Below, piece after piece: positions 25,811-33,906 of a stretch of 37,228 bases of DNA (positions are counted from its first letter, which is position 1; each line of letters starts with the position of its first letter). Made by a program: the position numbers and the translations under genes. The notes under the pieces are model-generated. The model was not told the DNA's origin and made no database searches. It worked only from the letters and a program-made list of their open reading frames with translations. This DNA is from Pseudomonadales bacterium (GTDB taxonomy: Bacteria > Pseudomonadota > Gammaproteobacteria > Pseudomonadales > Azotimanducaceae), in NCBI GenBank assembly GCA_028280225.1, contig JANQMF010000200.1:1-37228 (forward strand), given 5' to 3'.

Positions 25811-26950
25811 ATGATTAAGATCGAGGCGTTACGCTGCAGCTATGGTGATTTGGAGGTGCTTAAAGGGGTGAGCGCTGAAATAGAAAAAGGTGAGGTGATC
25901 AGTATTATTGGTCCGTCGGGCTGCGGTAAGAGTACCTTCTTGCGTTGTCTGAATCTGCTGGAGCAACCGGACAGTGGATCCATACGTGTTGACGGCCTGG
26001 AATTGCTGGCCCCGGGTGTGGAGGTTGCCAAGATACGCCAGCGCATGAATATGGTTTTCCAGTCTTTTAACCTGTTTGAACACATGACGGTCAGGGAAAA
26101 TCTGACCCTGGCACCGGTCAAGCTGCGAGGCATGTCAAGAAGGGCGGCGGATGAAAAAGCGCTTGAGTTGCTGCGTACCGTTGGCCTGGCCGAACGTGCA
26201 GACCATTTACCCCGCGAACTTTCGGGAGGGCAAAAACAACGTGTAGCCATTGCACGGTGTTTGGCCATGGACCCGGATATCATCCTGCTGGATGAACCAA
26301 CCTCTGCCCTGGATCCAACCATGGTTGGGGAGGTGCTGGCTGTCATTCGAAACCTTGCTGAGCGTGGCCTGACCCTGCTGATTGTCACTCATGAAATGGA
26401 CTTCGCCAGGGAGGTGTCTTCCAGGGTGTTTTACATGCACCAGGGCAAAATACACGAAGCCGGGCCGCCCGATGCCATGTTCGATCAGCCGGTGCTTCGC
26501 GAAACCCGGGCTTTTGTGAAAATGGTCAAGTCGTGCCACTTGAACATAGAGTCTTCACAACCGGACTTATTTGCCCTGCATAGCCAGATAGAAAGTTTTT
26601 GTCAGAAACACCTGCTTGGCCGGAAGCAAATCCATCAGGTGCAGCTGCTTGTTGAAGAACTCATGGTGGTGTTGACACCCGAATTGAAGCTGGGATCTCA
26701 ATACCGGATGGAAATTGAGTACATTCAGGGCCAGCGAACCGTGCAGGTTAATTTGCGCGGGCTTGAGGGCACAAACACGGTTGTCGGCAGAAACACCATG
26801 CCGCTTTTTGGTCAGTCCCCACCCGCCGGCGAGGATATGTCCGAGGATCTCAGTGCCACCCTGATTTTGAATCTGGTGGAACGCCTTGAGTTCAAGGAAG
26901 ATGCCGGGGGCGCGTTCGAGTTTTTGATGAAGAAACCCGTGCCCGACTGA
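25811..26950 (+). CDS. Amino-acid ABC transporter ATP-binding protein with extra C-terminal domain
   Basis: A 379-residue protein. Residues 1-245 are a standard polar amino-acid ATPase (GlnQ/HisP type): Walker A GPSGCGKST (34-42), Q-loop FQSFNLFEH, signature LSGGQKQR (137-144), Walker B IILLDEP (157-163), switch IVTHEMDFA. Usual members end near 245. Here ~135 residues follow (from ESSQPDLFALHSQIESFCQ). They include QIHQVQLLVEELMVVL and a C-terminal ATLILNLVERLEF, with a layout reminiscent of a GHKL/RsbW-like ATPase fold lacking its N- and G-box residues; this comparison is tentative. It works with the fused binding protein/permease encoded 9 bp upstream. Confidence 0.9.
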   Translation: MIKIEALRCSYGDLEVLKGVSAEIEKGEVISIIGPSGCGKSTFLRCLNLLEQPDSGSIRVDGLELLAPGVEVAKIRQRMNMVFQSFNLFEHMTVRENLTLAPVKLRGMSRRAADEKALELLRTVGLAERADHLPRELSGGQKQRVAIARCLAMDPDIILLDEPTSALDPTMVGEVLAVIRNLAERGLTLLIVTHEMDFAREVSSRVFYMHQGKIHEAGPPDAMFDQPVLRETRAFVKMVKSCHLNIESSQPDLFALHSQIESFCQKHLLGRKQIHQVQLLVEELMVVLTPELKLGSQYRMEIEYIQGQRTVQVNLRGLEGTNTVVGRNTMPLFGQSPPAGEDMSEDLSATLILNLVERLEFKEDAGGAFEFLMKKPVPD

Positions 26951-27008
26951 GGTTGCGGGTCAGCCTGGGTCTGGTCCATTGTTGAGGGTTGCTGTCCGGA
27001 TGCCTCCG

Positions 27009-28265
27009 CTAAACAGGATGCAGGCGCACGGGGACGTTTTTTATGCCGCGGATAAAGTTATTGGGTAGACGTTCAATGTCGCCAACAACCTCTATCCAGT
27101 GAAAGCGCTGCATGATTTCTTCCCAAAGGACACGTAGCTGTAGTTCCGCCAGCCGGTTCCCCATACACCGGTGGACACCAAATCCAAAGGCAACATGAGC
27201 GCGGGCGTTAGGCCGGTCGATAATCAGTTTTTCGGGATTTTCGAAGACACTTTCGTCCCGGTTGCCGGACAGGTACCACATCACTACCTTATCACCTTCC
27301 TTTATCCGTTGGCCGCCCAACTCATAATCTTCCAGGGCAGTTCTTCTCATATGGATAACCGGGGTCTGCCAGCGAACGATTTCGGCTACCATATTGGGAA
27401 TCAGCGCCGGGTTGTCACGCAGCTTCTGATACTGGTCCGGAAACTTGTTAAGGCCAATCACGCCGCCGCTGATGCTATTGCGGGTGGTATCGTTGCCCCC
27501 CACAATAAGCAACAGAATGGTCCCCAGAAATTGTGCCGGGTCCTCGTTAAGTTTTGCGGTTTCCCGGTTGTGGATCAGCATGGAAATCAGATCAAATTGA
27601 GGGGGTTCGGTGGCGCGCTCCGTCCAAAGCTGGTAAAAGGCTGCCGCGGCACCCATCAGTTCCTCATAACGTTTGGCCATGTCGATGCTGTCATCACCGG
27701 TGACCTCGGGCACGGCGGTAGCGAGATCGGACCAATACACCAGCTTGTGGCGCTCTTCGTAGGGGAAGCCAAACAAAGTAGCTAACATTCTTGCGGTCAG
27801 TTCAATGGACACCTCCTGAACCCAGTTAAAGGTCTCGCCAACCGGCAGGTTTTCGAGAATGTCTACAGCCCGTTCGCGGATCAAGGGTTCCAGTTCTGCC
27901 AGGTTCTTTGGCGCCACGGTGGGGGTCACCGCCTGGCGCTGTTTCATGTGTTTGGGCTCGTCCATGGTAATAAAGCTCTGGCCCTGTATCTGTCCTTCAA
28001 CGGCAACATAGGGATCCACAATGGCGATGCCCCCTTTTTCCGAGGAAAACACTTTGTGATGGGTATCTACTTCCTTGATCAGTTTGTGGCTGGATACGGA
28101 CCAGAAAGGCCCGTTGGCGCTATCCGCCAGATAGTGGACCGGCGCTTCTTTGCGCAGGCGCGCAAACCAGGGCTGCCAGGTATCATGTTGAAATAGCTCC
28201 GGCCGGCTGACATCAATTTCTTCCAAAGGTGTGTTGTTAACGTCACGGGTAGTGCTGGCATTCAT
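27009..28265 (-). CDS. Cytochrome P450
   Basis: A 418-residue soluble bacterial P450 from the ATG at 28265, which has AGGAG six bases upstream (the frame extends to 28280). Oxygen-activating I-helix LLLIVGGNDTTRNSISGG, K-helix E-x-x-R in AEIVRWQTP, and the heme-binding loop FGFGVHRCMG with axial cysteine near residue 367. The GGNDTT motif and WQTPVIHMRRTA resemble CYP families of proteobacteria acting on terpenes, sterols or alkanes; the substrate is not readable. It needs a ferredoxin and reductase not seen here. It is divergent from the aldehyde dehydrogenase: hydroxylation followed by alcohol and aldehyde oxidation would be a natural sequence (inference). Confidence 0.94.
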   Translation of the reverse strand: MNASTTRDVNNTPLEEIDVSRPELFQHDTWQPWFARLRKEAPVHYLADSANGPFWSVSSHKLIKEVDTHHKVFSSEKGGIAIVDPYVAVEGQIQGQSFITMDEPKHMKQRQAVTPTVAPKNLAELEPLIRERAVDILENLPVGETFNWVQEVSIELTARMLATLFGFPYEERHKLVYWSDLATAVPEVTGDDSIDMAKRYEELMGAAAAFYQLWTERATEPPQFDLISMLIHNRETAKLNEDPAQFLGTILLLIVGGNDTTRNSISGGVIGLNKFPDQYQKLRDNPALIPNMVAEIVRWQTPVIHMRRTALEDYELGGQRIKEGDKVVMWYLSGNRDESVFENPEKLIIDRPNARAHVAFGFGVHRCMGNRLAELQLRVLWEEIMQRFHWIEVVGDIERLPNNFIRGIKNVPVRLHPV

Positions 28266-28308
28266 GGTGGCTCCTCGCAAGCGCGTATCTGCGACAACAC
28301 GCAGGTGA

Positions 28309-28337
28309 TTGACCGCCTTAAGTTAGAGGGATAAAAA
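28309..28337 (+). promoter_or_regulatory. Candidate sigma-70 promoter for the aldehyde dehydrogenase
   Basis: TTGACC (28309-28314), a 17-bp spacer and TAAAAA (28332-28337) in the 249-bp gap between the divergent P450 and aldehyde dehydrogenase genes. It would give a leader of about 170 nt. I saw no other strong signal in this gap. Confidence 0.35.
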
Positions 28338-28514
28338 TCCCGCGTCAATTCACAATGCCTCAGGTCAACACGGGTTTGGCCGGGTGTCTTGAAGACCGGC
28401 GAGACTAGCCGCAATTTACAATTCAACTTAAACTGCTTCAGCCGCAACACAAGTTGCAGAGGTCGACCCAGCGGGTTGGTACAACAAAGACATGTCATTA
28501 CGGAGGGCATATAC

Positions 28515-29933
28515 ATGCATACTTATGAAAATTTTTATATTAACGGCCAATGGCAAAAGCCGGATGGTGACGACAGAATTGAAGTCATCAACCCATCCAC
28601 CGAAGAGGTCTGTGGTGTGGTGCCATCGGGAAATGCAGCGGATGTAGACGCGGCGGTTGCCGCAGCCAAGGCAGCTTTCGTCGGCTGGTCTCAAACGTCA
28701 GCACAGCAGCGCTCGGAAATTATCAGTAATTTGGTTGATGTCCTGTCGGCCAATATGCAAAAAATCGGTGAGCTGTGTGCGGAAGAATTGGGCACACCCA
28801 TTGGGTTGAGTACACCGGTCCACGGAGGTTTGCCGGTTGGGGTGCTCACCGCCTTTAAAGAGGTGCCTTTCGAAATGGAAAAAGAGGAGCAAATTGGTAA
28901 CTCGGTTGTAATCAAGGAACCCATTGGCGTTTGTGCCTTTATTACGCCGTGGAATTTTCCGCTGCACCAGATTGTAGCCAAGGTGGCGCCGGCGTTGGCG
29001 GCGGGTTGCACTATGGTGATTAAACCCAGCTCAGATACACCTTTAACGGCATATTACTTTGCGGAGCTGGTGGATGGTTTGGGACTTCCTCCCGGGATAA
29101 TCAATGTGGTGACCGGGCCGGGCCGAACCGTGGGTGAAGCCATGGCTACCCACCCGGATGTAGATATGGTGTCCATTACCGGCTCCACGGAGGCGGGTAT
29201 TCGGGTTGCTCAGCTTGCGGCGGGTTCCGTAAAGCGGGTCAGTCAGGAACTCGGCGGCAAGTCCGCGTGTGTTGTTCTGGAAGATGCTAATGTTGCTGAA
29301 GTTGCCGGTGCTACCGCCGGGGGTATTTGCATGAACAGCGGCCAAGTGTGTGCCGCCTTGTCGCGCATGATTGTACCGCGCAGCAAACAGGACGAAGCGG
29401 TGGCAGCGGCCAAGGCGGTTGCTGAAAGTGTGGTTGTCGGCGGCGCTTTTGAGGAAGGGGTTGGCATGGGACCCGTGGCTTCCCAGGCGCAATTGGATTC
29501 GGTCAGAGCCTATATTGACCAAGGCATCAAAGAAGGGGCCACCCTGGTTACCGGCGGCACGGGCAAACCCGATGGCCGTAACGCAGGTTACTTTGTCAAG
29601 CCAACAATTTTTTCCGACGTCAGCAACGATATGGTCATTGCCCAGGAGGAAATTTTTGGTCCGGTCCTGGCCATTATTCCTTATGACAGCGAAGAGGAAG
29701 CGGTGGCGATTGCCAATGACAGCATTTTCGGCTTATCCGGTGCGGTGCACTCCGCAGATCCGGAACGGGCAAAAAGCGTGGCTAAACAAATCCGCACCGG
29801 CCAGGTCTCCGTCAACGGCGGTGGCTTCAACCCGGCAGCACCGTTCGGCGGTTATAAACAGTCCGGCAATGGCCGGGAACTTGGGCACCACGGCTTGGCG
29901 GAATACATTGAACTGAAGTCCCTGCAGCTTTAA
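28515..29933 (+). CDS. NAD(P)-dependent aldehyde dehydrogenase
   Basis: A 472-residue class-3-like ALDH. The start ATG at 28515 has GGAGGG eight bases upstream; the frame is open back to 28389 but those residues are not ALDH-like. Motifs: oxyanion Asn N147 in TPWNFP, cofactor and general base Glu E245 in SQELGGKSA, catalytic Cys C279 in NSGQVCAALSR, and the C-terminal PFGGYKQSGNGRE. It oxidises an aldehyde to the acid, which the acyl-CoA synthetase elsewhere in the window could activate (inference). Terminated by a strong hairpin. Confidence 0.94.
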   Translation: MHTYENFYINGQWQKPDGDDRIEVINPSTEEVCGVVPSGNAADVDAAVAAAKAAFVGWSQTSAQQRSEIISNLVDVLSANMQKIGELCAEELGTPIGLSTPVHGGLPVGVLTAFKEVPFEMEKEEQIGNSVVIKEPIGVCAFITPWNFPLHQIVAKVAPALAAGCTMVIKPSSDTPLTAYYFAELVDGLGLPPGIINVVTGPGRTVGEAMATHPDVDMVSITGSTEAGIRVAQLAAGSVKRVSQELGGKSACVVLEDANVAEVAGATAGGICMNSGQVCAALSRMIVPRSKQDEAVAAAKAVAESVVVGGAFEEGVGMGPVASQAQLDSVRAYIDQGIKEGATLVTGGTGKPDGRNAGYFVKPTIFSDVSNDMVIAQEEIFGPVLAIIPYDSEEEAVAIANDSIFGLSGAVHSADPERAKSVAKQIRTGQVSVNGGGFNPAAPFGGYKQSGNGRELGHHGLAEYIELKSLQL

Positions 29934-29970
29934 ACCCAAATTAGGCCCTGCGTCTAAAGCGCGTTAGCGA

Positions 29971-29999
29971 CCCCAGCCTGGTGACAGGCTGGGGTTTTT
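29971..29999 (+). terminator. Rho-independent terminator after the aldehyde dehydrogenase
   Basis: CCCCAGCCTG (29971-29980), loop GTGA, CAGGCTGGGG (29985-29994), then five T (29995-29999): a perfect 10-bp stem. Confidence 0.92.
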
Positions 30000-30059
30000 A
30001 TTGCCGGGATACCTGCGTTAGCCGGGGGCGGATTATTGGCTCTATTTATACTTGTATTA

Positions 30060-30088
30060 TTTCTAATATAGTGATTATATATTAGAAA
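30060..30088. promoter_or_regulatory. Perfect 11-bp inverted repeat in an AT-rich promoter island
   Basis: TTTCTAATATA (30060-30070) and TATATTAGAAA (30078-30088), 7-bp spacer. It overlaps plausible -10 sequences about 25-50 bp before the SDR gene and is strikingly AT-rich in a mid-50s GC genome. It is probably the operator of a dimeric repressor, but no regulator gene is adjacent. Confidence 0.6.
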
Positions 30089-30109
30089 ATATGCAAATAT
30101 AGGGTGCCT

Positions 30110-30913
30110 ATGAAAGTACTGATTACCGGTGCAACCGGCGGTTTTGGCCGGATTCTGGCAGATTTTCTGCTCCGGCAAGGTTTGCAGGTGGTGGGTACCT
30201 CCAGGCACCCTGACCGGCATGAGTGCAGCTTCCCGCTGTACCCGCTGGATGTTTCTGACGACACTTTTGTTGCTGAGGGAATACAGTACATTCTCAGCCG
30301 GGAAGAACGGATCGATGTACTTGTTAACTGCGTTAACGAACTTGTAATCGCCAGTACGGAAGAGCATCGCGTAGCGGATCTGTGTGCGCTTTATCAGACC
30401 AATGTTTTTGGGGTCATGCGCGTATCCAAGGCGATCTTACCCGCTTTTCGCCGGCAGCAAAGCGGGCTGATAATCAATATGAGTTCCCTTGGCGGACTGT
30501 TGGCTGTGCCTTATTTTGGCGCTTATACATCAGCCAAATTTGCCCTGGAAGCGCTAACCGAAGCGTTGTACCACGAGCTGAGGGATGAGCCCATTGATGT
30601 TGTCATCATGCAGCCGGTTGCCATGTATATGGAACGCCCGGCAACGGGTAGTCATCTGCGGGTAGCGGATGGTGTTGCTGCGGATTCTTTCAGCCACAAC
30701 GTGGTCAACATGATGGCCAGAGATACCGCATCGAGTAAACTGAAGCCTGAGCGGGTTGCGGCAAAAATTCACCAGATCATCCGGATGAAAAAGCGGCCCC
30801 TGCGTGTGCCCATGGACCGGGCCAGAGCCATTACCCTGGTCAAGCGGATTGCCCCGCAACGGATAATTAACGGTTTGATCGACAACCTTATGAAGAACGC
30901 GGGGGCACCATAG
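30110..30913 (+). CDS. Short-chain dehydrogenase/reductase
   Basis: A 267-residue classical SDR from the ATG at 30110 (AGGG upstream; a GTG two codons earlier is possible). Cofactor turn TGATGGFG (residues 6-13), catalytic Ser in NMSSLGG (~S126), Tyr and Lys in YTSAK (~Y139, K143), 13 residues after the Ser as expected. The usual NNAG motif after strand 4 is replaced by NCVNE, an uncommon variation. It probably interconverts an alcohol and a ketone using NAD(P)H. Its stop overlaps the next gene's GTG by 1 nt (TAGTG), so the GST is co-translated. Confidence 0.88.
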   Translation: MKVLITGATGGFGRILADFLLRQGLQVVGTSRHPDRHECSFPLYPLDVSDDTFVAEGIQYILSREERIDVLVNCVNELVIASTEEHRVADLCALYQTNVFGVMRVSKAILPAFRRQQSGLIINMSSLGGLLAVPYFGAYTSAKFALEALTEALYHELRDEPIDVVIMQPVAMYMERPATGSHLRVADGVAADSFSHNVVNMMARDTASSKLKPERVAAKIHQIIRMKKRPLRVPMDRARAITLVKRIAPQRIINGLIDNLMKNAGAP

Positions 30914-31776
30914 TGGTTCAGTTGTGCCCGGATGATGTCCGTACCCGGGAGGTGTTAACCTGGCAAGGCGTCCACCTTATACACTTCCGCAATTCCACCT
31001 GTTCGCAGAAGGTAAGAATTTTTCTCAACCTCAAGGGTATTCAATGGCACTCTCATCCGCTGAATTTGCTGCGCCAGGAAAACTATCAGCCCTGGTTTTT
31101 GGGCATTAATCCTCGGGGGTTGGTGCCGGTGTTGATTCACGACGGCCAGATTCACATAGAAAGCAACGACATACTGACCCACATCGAGGCTTGTTTTACC
31201 ACACCGGTGTTAATACCGCCGGAGCATGCGGCGGTGATCAGGACAGGCTTGGCTGCGGAAGACCGCTTACATCTGGATATTCGCGCCCTGACCATGCGTT
31301 TTTTAACACCAAAGTCTGTAGCGCTGAAAAGACCTGATTTATTGCGCCGGTATGCGCAACACACCGGCACCATTGCCGGCGCACCGGATCCCCATAAGGC
31401 GGTTGAGGTTGAGTTCTGGCGGAATTTTGCCGCCCGGGGTATTACCGATGACCAAGTTTGTTGTGCCGTTGAGAATTTCCGAGAGGCCTATACGGAATTC
31501 GACAGGCAGCTGCAAAGCGGGGAATTCCTGTGTGGCAATAAGGTATCGGTTCTGGATATCGCCTGGTTCATTTACACCCACCGTTTAACCGCAGCGGGGT
31601 ATCCTTTTGCGGAATTACACCCGCAGGTACACCACTGGTACCGGGGACTACTGGCGCAAGCGGCTTTTGCCCGGGAGGTCAGCTTGCCCGGGGCCGTGGG
31701 CCTGGCCTTGAGTGTGTTTCAGTTGGGGCAAAAACTGCGTGGCCGGTCATTGGCGCACCTTGCCGGGTTCGGTTGA
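30913..31776 (+). CDS. Glutathione S-transferase family protein
   Basis: A 287-residue GST-like protein starting at a GTG that overlaps the SDR stop. The thioredoxin-like domain begins around residue 20; STCSQKVR (28-35) carries the active-site Ser/Cys, LVPVL gives the cis-proline (P72) and ESND (83-86) the glutathione contact. The helical domain follows (GEFLCGNKVSVLDIAWF is the conserved N-cap region) and the protein ends with an additional ~40 residues. The Ser/Cys at the N-terminus fits omega-, beta- or etherase/dehalogenase-type GSTs. Paired with the SDR it recalls dehydrogenase-plus-GST couples in ether or lipophile degradation (inference). Confidence 0.85.
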   Translation: MVQLCPDDVRTREVLTWQGVHLIHFRNSTCSQKVRIFLNLKGIQWHSHPLNLLRQENYQPWFLGINPRGLVPVLIHDGQIHIESNDILTHIEACFTTPVLIPPEHAAVIRTGLAAEDRLHLDIRALTMRFLTPKSVALKRPDLLRRYAQHTGTIAGAPDPHKAVEVEFWRNFAARGITDDQVCCAVENFREAYTEFDRQLQSGEFLCGNKVSVLDIAWFIYTHRLTAAGYPFAELHPQVHHWYRGLLAQAAFAREVSLPGAVGLALSVFQLGQKLRGRSLAHLAGFG

Positions 31777-31817
31777 ATACGGCAGAGCTTTAACGGGTTA
31801 ACTACAGGATACTTATT

Positions 31818-32366
31818 ATGCAATACGAAAACCGTCACCATTGGGATCTGGACGCCTGGCCGCAGATGTACGGCAAGCTCAAGGAATTGCAGGCCATGAT
31901 TTTTTTCAGTGAACCCGGCATTGAAATTAACCTGATGACATTTACCGTGGCCAGCTTGGCTGCCGGATGCCGTCATTGCCAGGCGCATGGTGCATACGGC
32001 CTGGATAAAATAGGCTTACCCCTGGAGAAAATTCAAGCCCTGTGGGACTTTCAGACGTCTGCGCTGTTTTCCCCCCGGGAACGCGCAGCCCTGGGCCTGG
32101 GGATGGCCGGGGGTTGTTCGCCCAGTGCTGTGGAGCCGCAGCATCATGCTGACATACGCGCCCACTTCAATGATGCCCAGGCCCGCACCTTAATCAGTGT
32201 GGTGGCGCTGAGCGGCTTTATGAACCGGTACAACGATACCCTGGCCACGGTCACGGATGCCGAATCTTCGGATTGGGCGCAAACTCACCTGTCAGGTCTG
32301 GGATGGTCCCTGGATAAGCATGTGGGTGATGCACACGAACAACGCGCCGGCCCACCCGGCGGGTAA
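31818..32366 (+). CDS. Carboxymuconolactone decarboxylase / AhpD-like protein
   Basis: A 182-residue CMD/AhpD-fold protein. The redox pair is present as C51-R-H-C54 in AAGCRHCQAH, followed by H57; AhpD-type peroxidases have C-x2-C-x3-H, so the His here is one residue closer. LFSPRERAALGLGMA and ISVVALSGFMNRYNDTLA are the typical later helices. It could reduce peroxides or act on an organic hydroperoxide. It lies 41 bp after the GST gene, in the same direction, and may be the third member of that operon. The ribosome site is modest (AGGA). Confidence 0.85.
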   Translation: MQYENRHHWDLDAWPQMYGKLKELQAMIFFSEPGIEINLMTFTVASLAAGCRHCQAHGAYGLDKIGLPLEKIQALWDFQTSALFSPRERAALGLGMAGGCSPSAVEPQHHADIRAHFNDAQARTLISVVALSGFMNRYNDTLATVTDAESSDWAQTHLSGLGWSLDKHVGDAHEQRAGPPGG

Positions 32367-32466
32367 GGCGAGTCTTGCGCAAATAGGGGGTACCTGACGT
32401 ATTGGAGCGTATTTGAGGTTGATGTTGCGCAAGACAACATCATTTAACTGTGCGCCCGGCTAAATT

Positions 32467-32835
32467 TCAGGCGGCGGGCTGGGTGCAGTACAGGCGCGAA
32501 TCCTCCAGCGCATCAGCGCGAATCTGGCTGGGATAGTCCGGATCACCGGTCATGTCAAAAAAAGCCTGTAGCGTGGGGTATTCGACAAGGATCACCTCAT
32601 CCCATTCGTCAGTACCAATGACGGTAGCCGCAACATCTCCCAGGTAGCGGATTTGGGCGCCGCTGCGCTGCAGGAAGGGTGCAGCCGCTTCGCCGTAGCG
32701 CTGATAGGTTTGCCTGCCGCCATCTGCCTTGAACTTGAGCAAATTCAGCATGGTCACGGATGCCTGGGGGTCCAGAGTGCTGAGCTGCTCCAACTGCTGT
32801 GGGGACGGGGAAAGATAAGATTGAGTCATAGCCAT
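32467..32835 (-). CDS. DUF1330 family protein
   Basis: A 122-residue small ferredoxin-like alpha/beta-barrel protein of the DUF1330 type: VTMLNLLKFK opening strand, YQRYGEAAAPFLQRSGAQIRYLGDV, and DEVILVEYPTLQAFFDMTGDPDY. The family binds small ligands and is of unknown function, often next to oxidative catabolic genes. Either ATG at 32835 or 32829 may start it; no strong ribosome site was seen. Confidence 0.75.
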   Translation of the reverse strand: MAMTQSYLSPSPQQLEQLSTLDPQASVTMLNLLKFKADGGRQTYQRYGEAAAPFLQRSGAQIRYLGDVAATVIGTDEWDEVILVEYPTLQAFFDMTGDPDYPSQIRADALEDSRLYCTQPAA

Positions 32836-33059
32836 GGCCGTTGCTTAGGTCAGCAACAGTGTAACAAGTTTGTCTTAAGGGGAATCAGGAATTTCTATAC
32901 AGTTGCGCACCGCGCGTTGCAAGGCCGGATGACTGACCGTGGCCGGGGTTTTGTCCCGGGTGAACACACTTATGGGTGCTCTAGGCATAGCCTCATGCAG
33001 TTGTTAGGCTGAACCTGGCGGACATGACCCGCACGCTGTCACCCTATTGGAGATTAACC

Positions 33060-33095
33060 ATGGCGTTTCAATATATTCAGGACAATCCCTTATGA
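33060..33095 (+). CDS. 11-codon leader ORF coupled to the MBL gene
   Basis: ATG at 33060 preceded by GGAG (33049-33052), encoding MAFQYIQDNPL and stopping with TGA that overlaps the next gene's ATG (ATGA at 33092-33095). It could be a translation-coupling leader peptide. The peptide has no recognised similarity. Confidence 0.4.
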   Translation: MAFQYIQDNPL

Positions 33096-33871
33096 GCCCT
33101 TCCCGGGTGCGCCTGCATGTGCTGGGTGCGGGGCATATGACCGGTGCTATGAGTGGTTTTCTTCGTGGCGAAGCCGGCGACATTACCTTTCCAGTGCCCA
33201 TCTATGTCATCGAACACCCCCAGGGTCTGGTGCTGATCGACACGGGTTTACACCCGGAACTGATAGAGACCACGCAGCGGTTGAGACGATTGGCGGACAG
33301 TTTCCAGTTTCATCTGGCGGCAGACGGTTCCCAAGCGTGTGCGGCTGTGCTTCGTTCAGCCGGTTTTGATCCGGCCCTGGTGACCCATGTCATCCTCACC
33401 CATCTGCACTTTGATCACGGTGGTGGCCTGTTGCAAATTCCCAACGCCACCCTGCTTGTCCAGGGCCGGGAGTGGCAGGTGCTGAGTGACTCTGCCCAGG
33501 TAGAATTGGGGGCTTACAACCCCGACGATGTTGACCTGGGCCACCAGCGCATGGAGCTGGACGGGGACCACGATGTATTTGGTGACGGCACGGTTACGTG
33601 TTTGTTGACCGACGGACACACTCCGGGACATCAGTCGGTGCGGGTGCGCACAGAAACCGGTGTTTATGTGGTGTGTGGCGACTGTTGTTATCTGCGCCGG
33701 AGCCTGGAGAACGAGCATTTGCCGGCATTTTGCTACAACAGTGAGCGGCAACTGGAGAGCATCCGCAGACTTGTCCGGGAGAAGGACAAAGAAGGGGCAA
33801 CTCTATTATTTGGGCATGATCCCGAACAATTCCGCCGGATTGCCGAGGACGGTTTGAACAGCGGCGTTTGA
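33092..33871 (+). CDS. Metallo-beta-lactamase-fold hydrolase, AHL-lactonase-like
   Basis: A 259-residue MBL-fold enzyme. All metal ligands of the AiiA/AttM lactonase type are visible: H104-x-H106-x-D108-H109 (THLHFDHGGG), H180 (HTPGHQS), D197 (VCGDCC) and H242 (FGHDPEQF). These enzymes open lactone rings, such as acyl-homoserine lactones or other lactones of degradation pathways. The start is taken as the ATG at 33092, overlapping the stop of the 11-codon leader ORF; the frame is open to 33047 but without a ribosome site there. The AHL role is only one option; a catabolic lactonase is equally likely here. Confidence 0.85.
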   Translation: MSPSRVRLHVLGAGHMTGAMSGFLRGEAGDITFPVPIYVIEHPQGLVLIDTGLHPELIETTQRLRRLADSFQFHLAADGSQACAAVLRSAGFDPALVTHVILTHLHFDHGGGLLQIPNATLLVQGREWQVLSDSAQVELGAYNPDDVDLGHQRMELDGDHDVFGDGTVTCLLTDGHTPGHQSVRVRTETGVYVVCGDCCYLRRSLENEHLPAFCYNSERQLESIRRLVREKDKEGATLLFGHDPEQFRRIAEDGLNSGV

Positions 33872-33906
33872 CCGGACCGGCAATGGGAGTAAAGGGAGAT
33901 ATTGTT

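Noticed and set aside
33092-33871. Calling the MBL protein a quorum-quenching AHL lactonase
   Set aside because: Metal ligands fit the AiiA/AttM type, but many lactonases of other function share them and the context is catabolic; left as AHL-lactonase-like.
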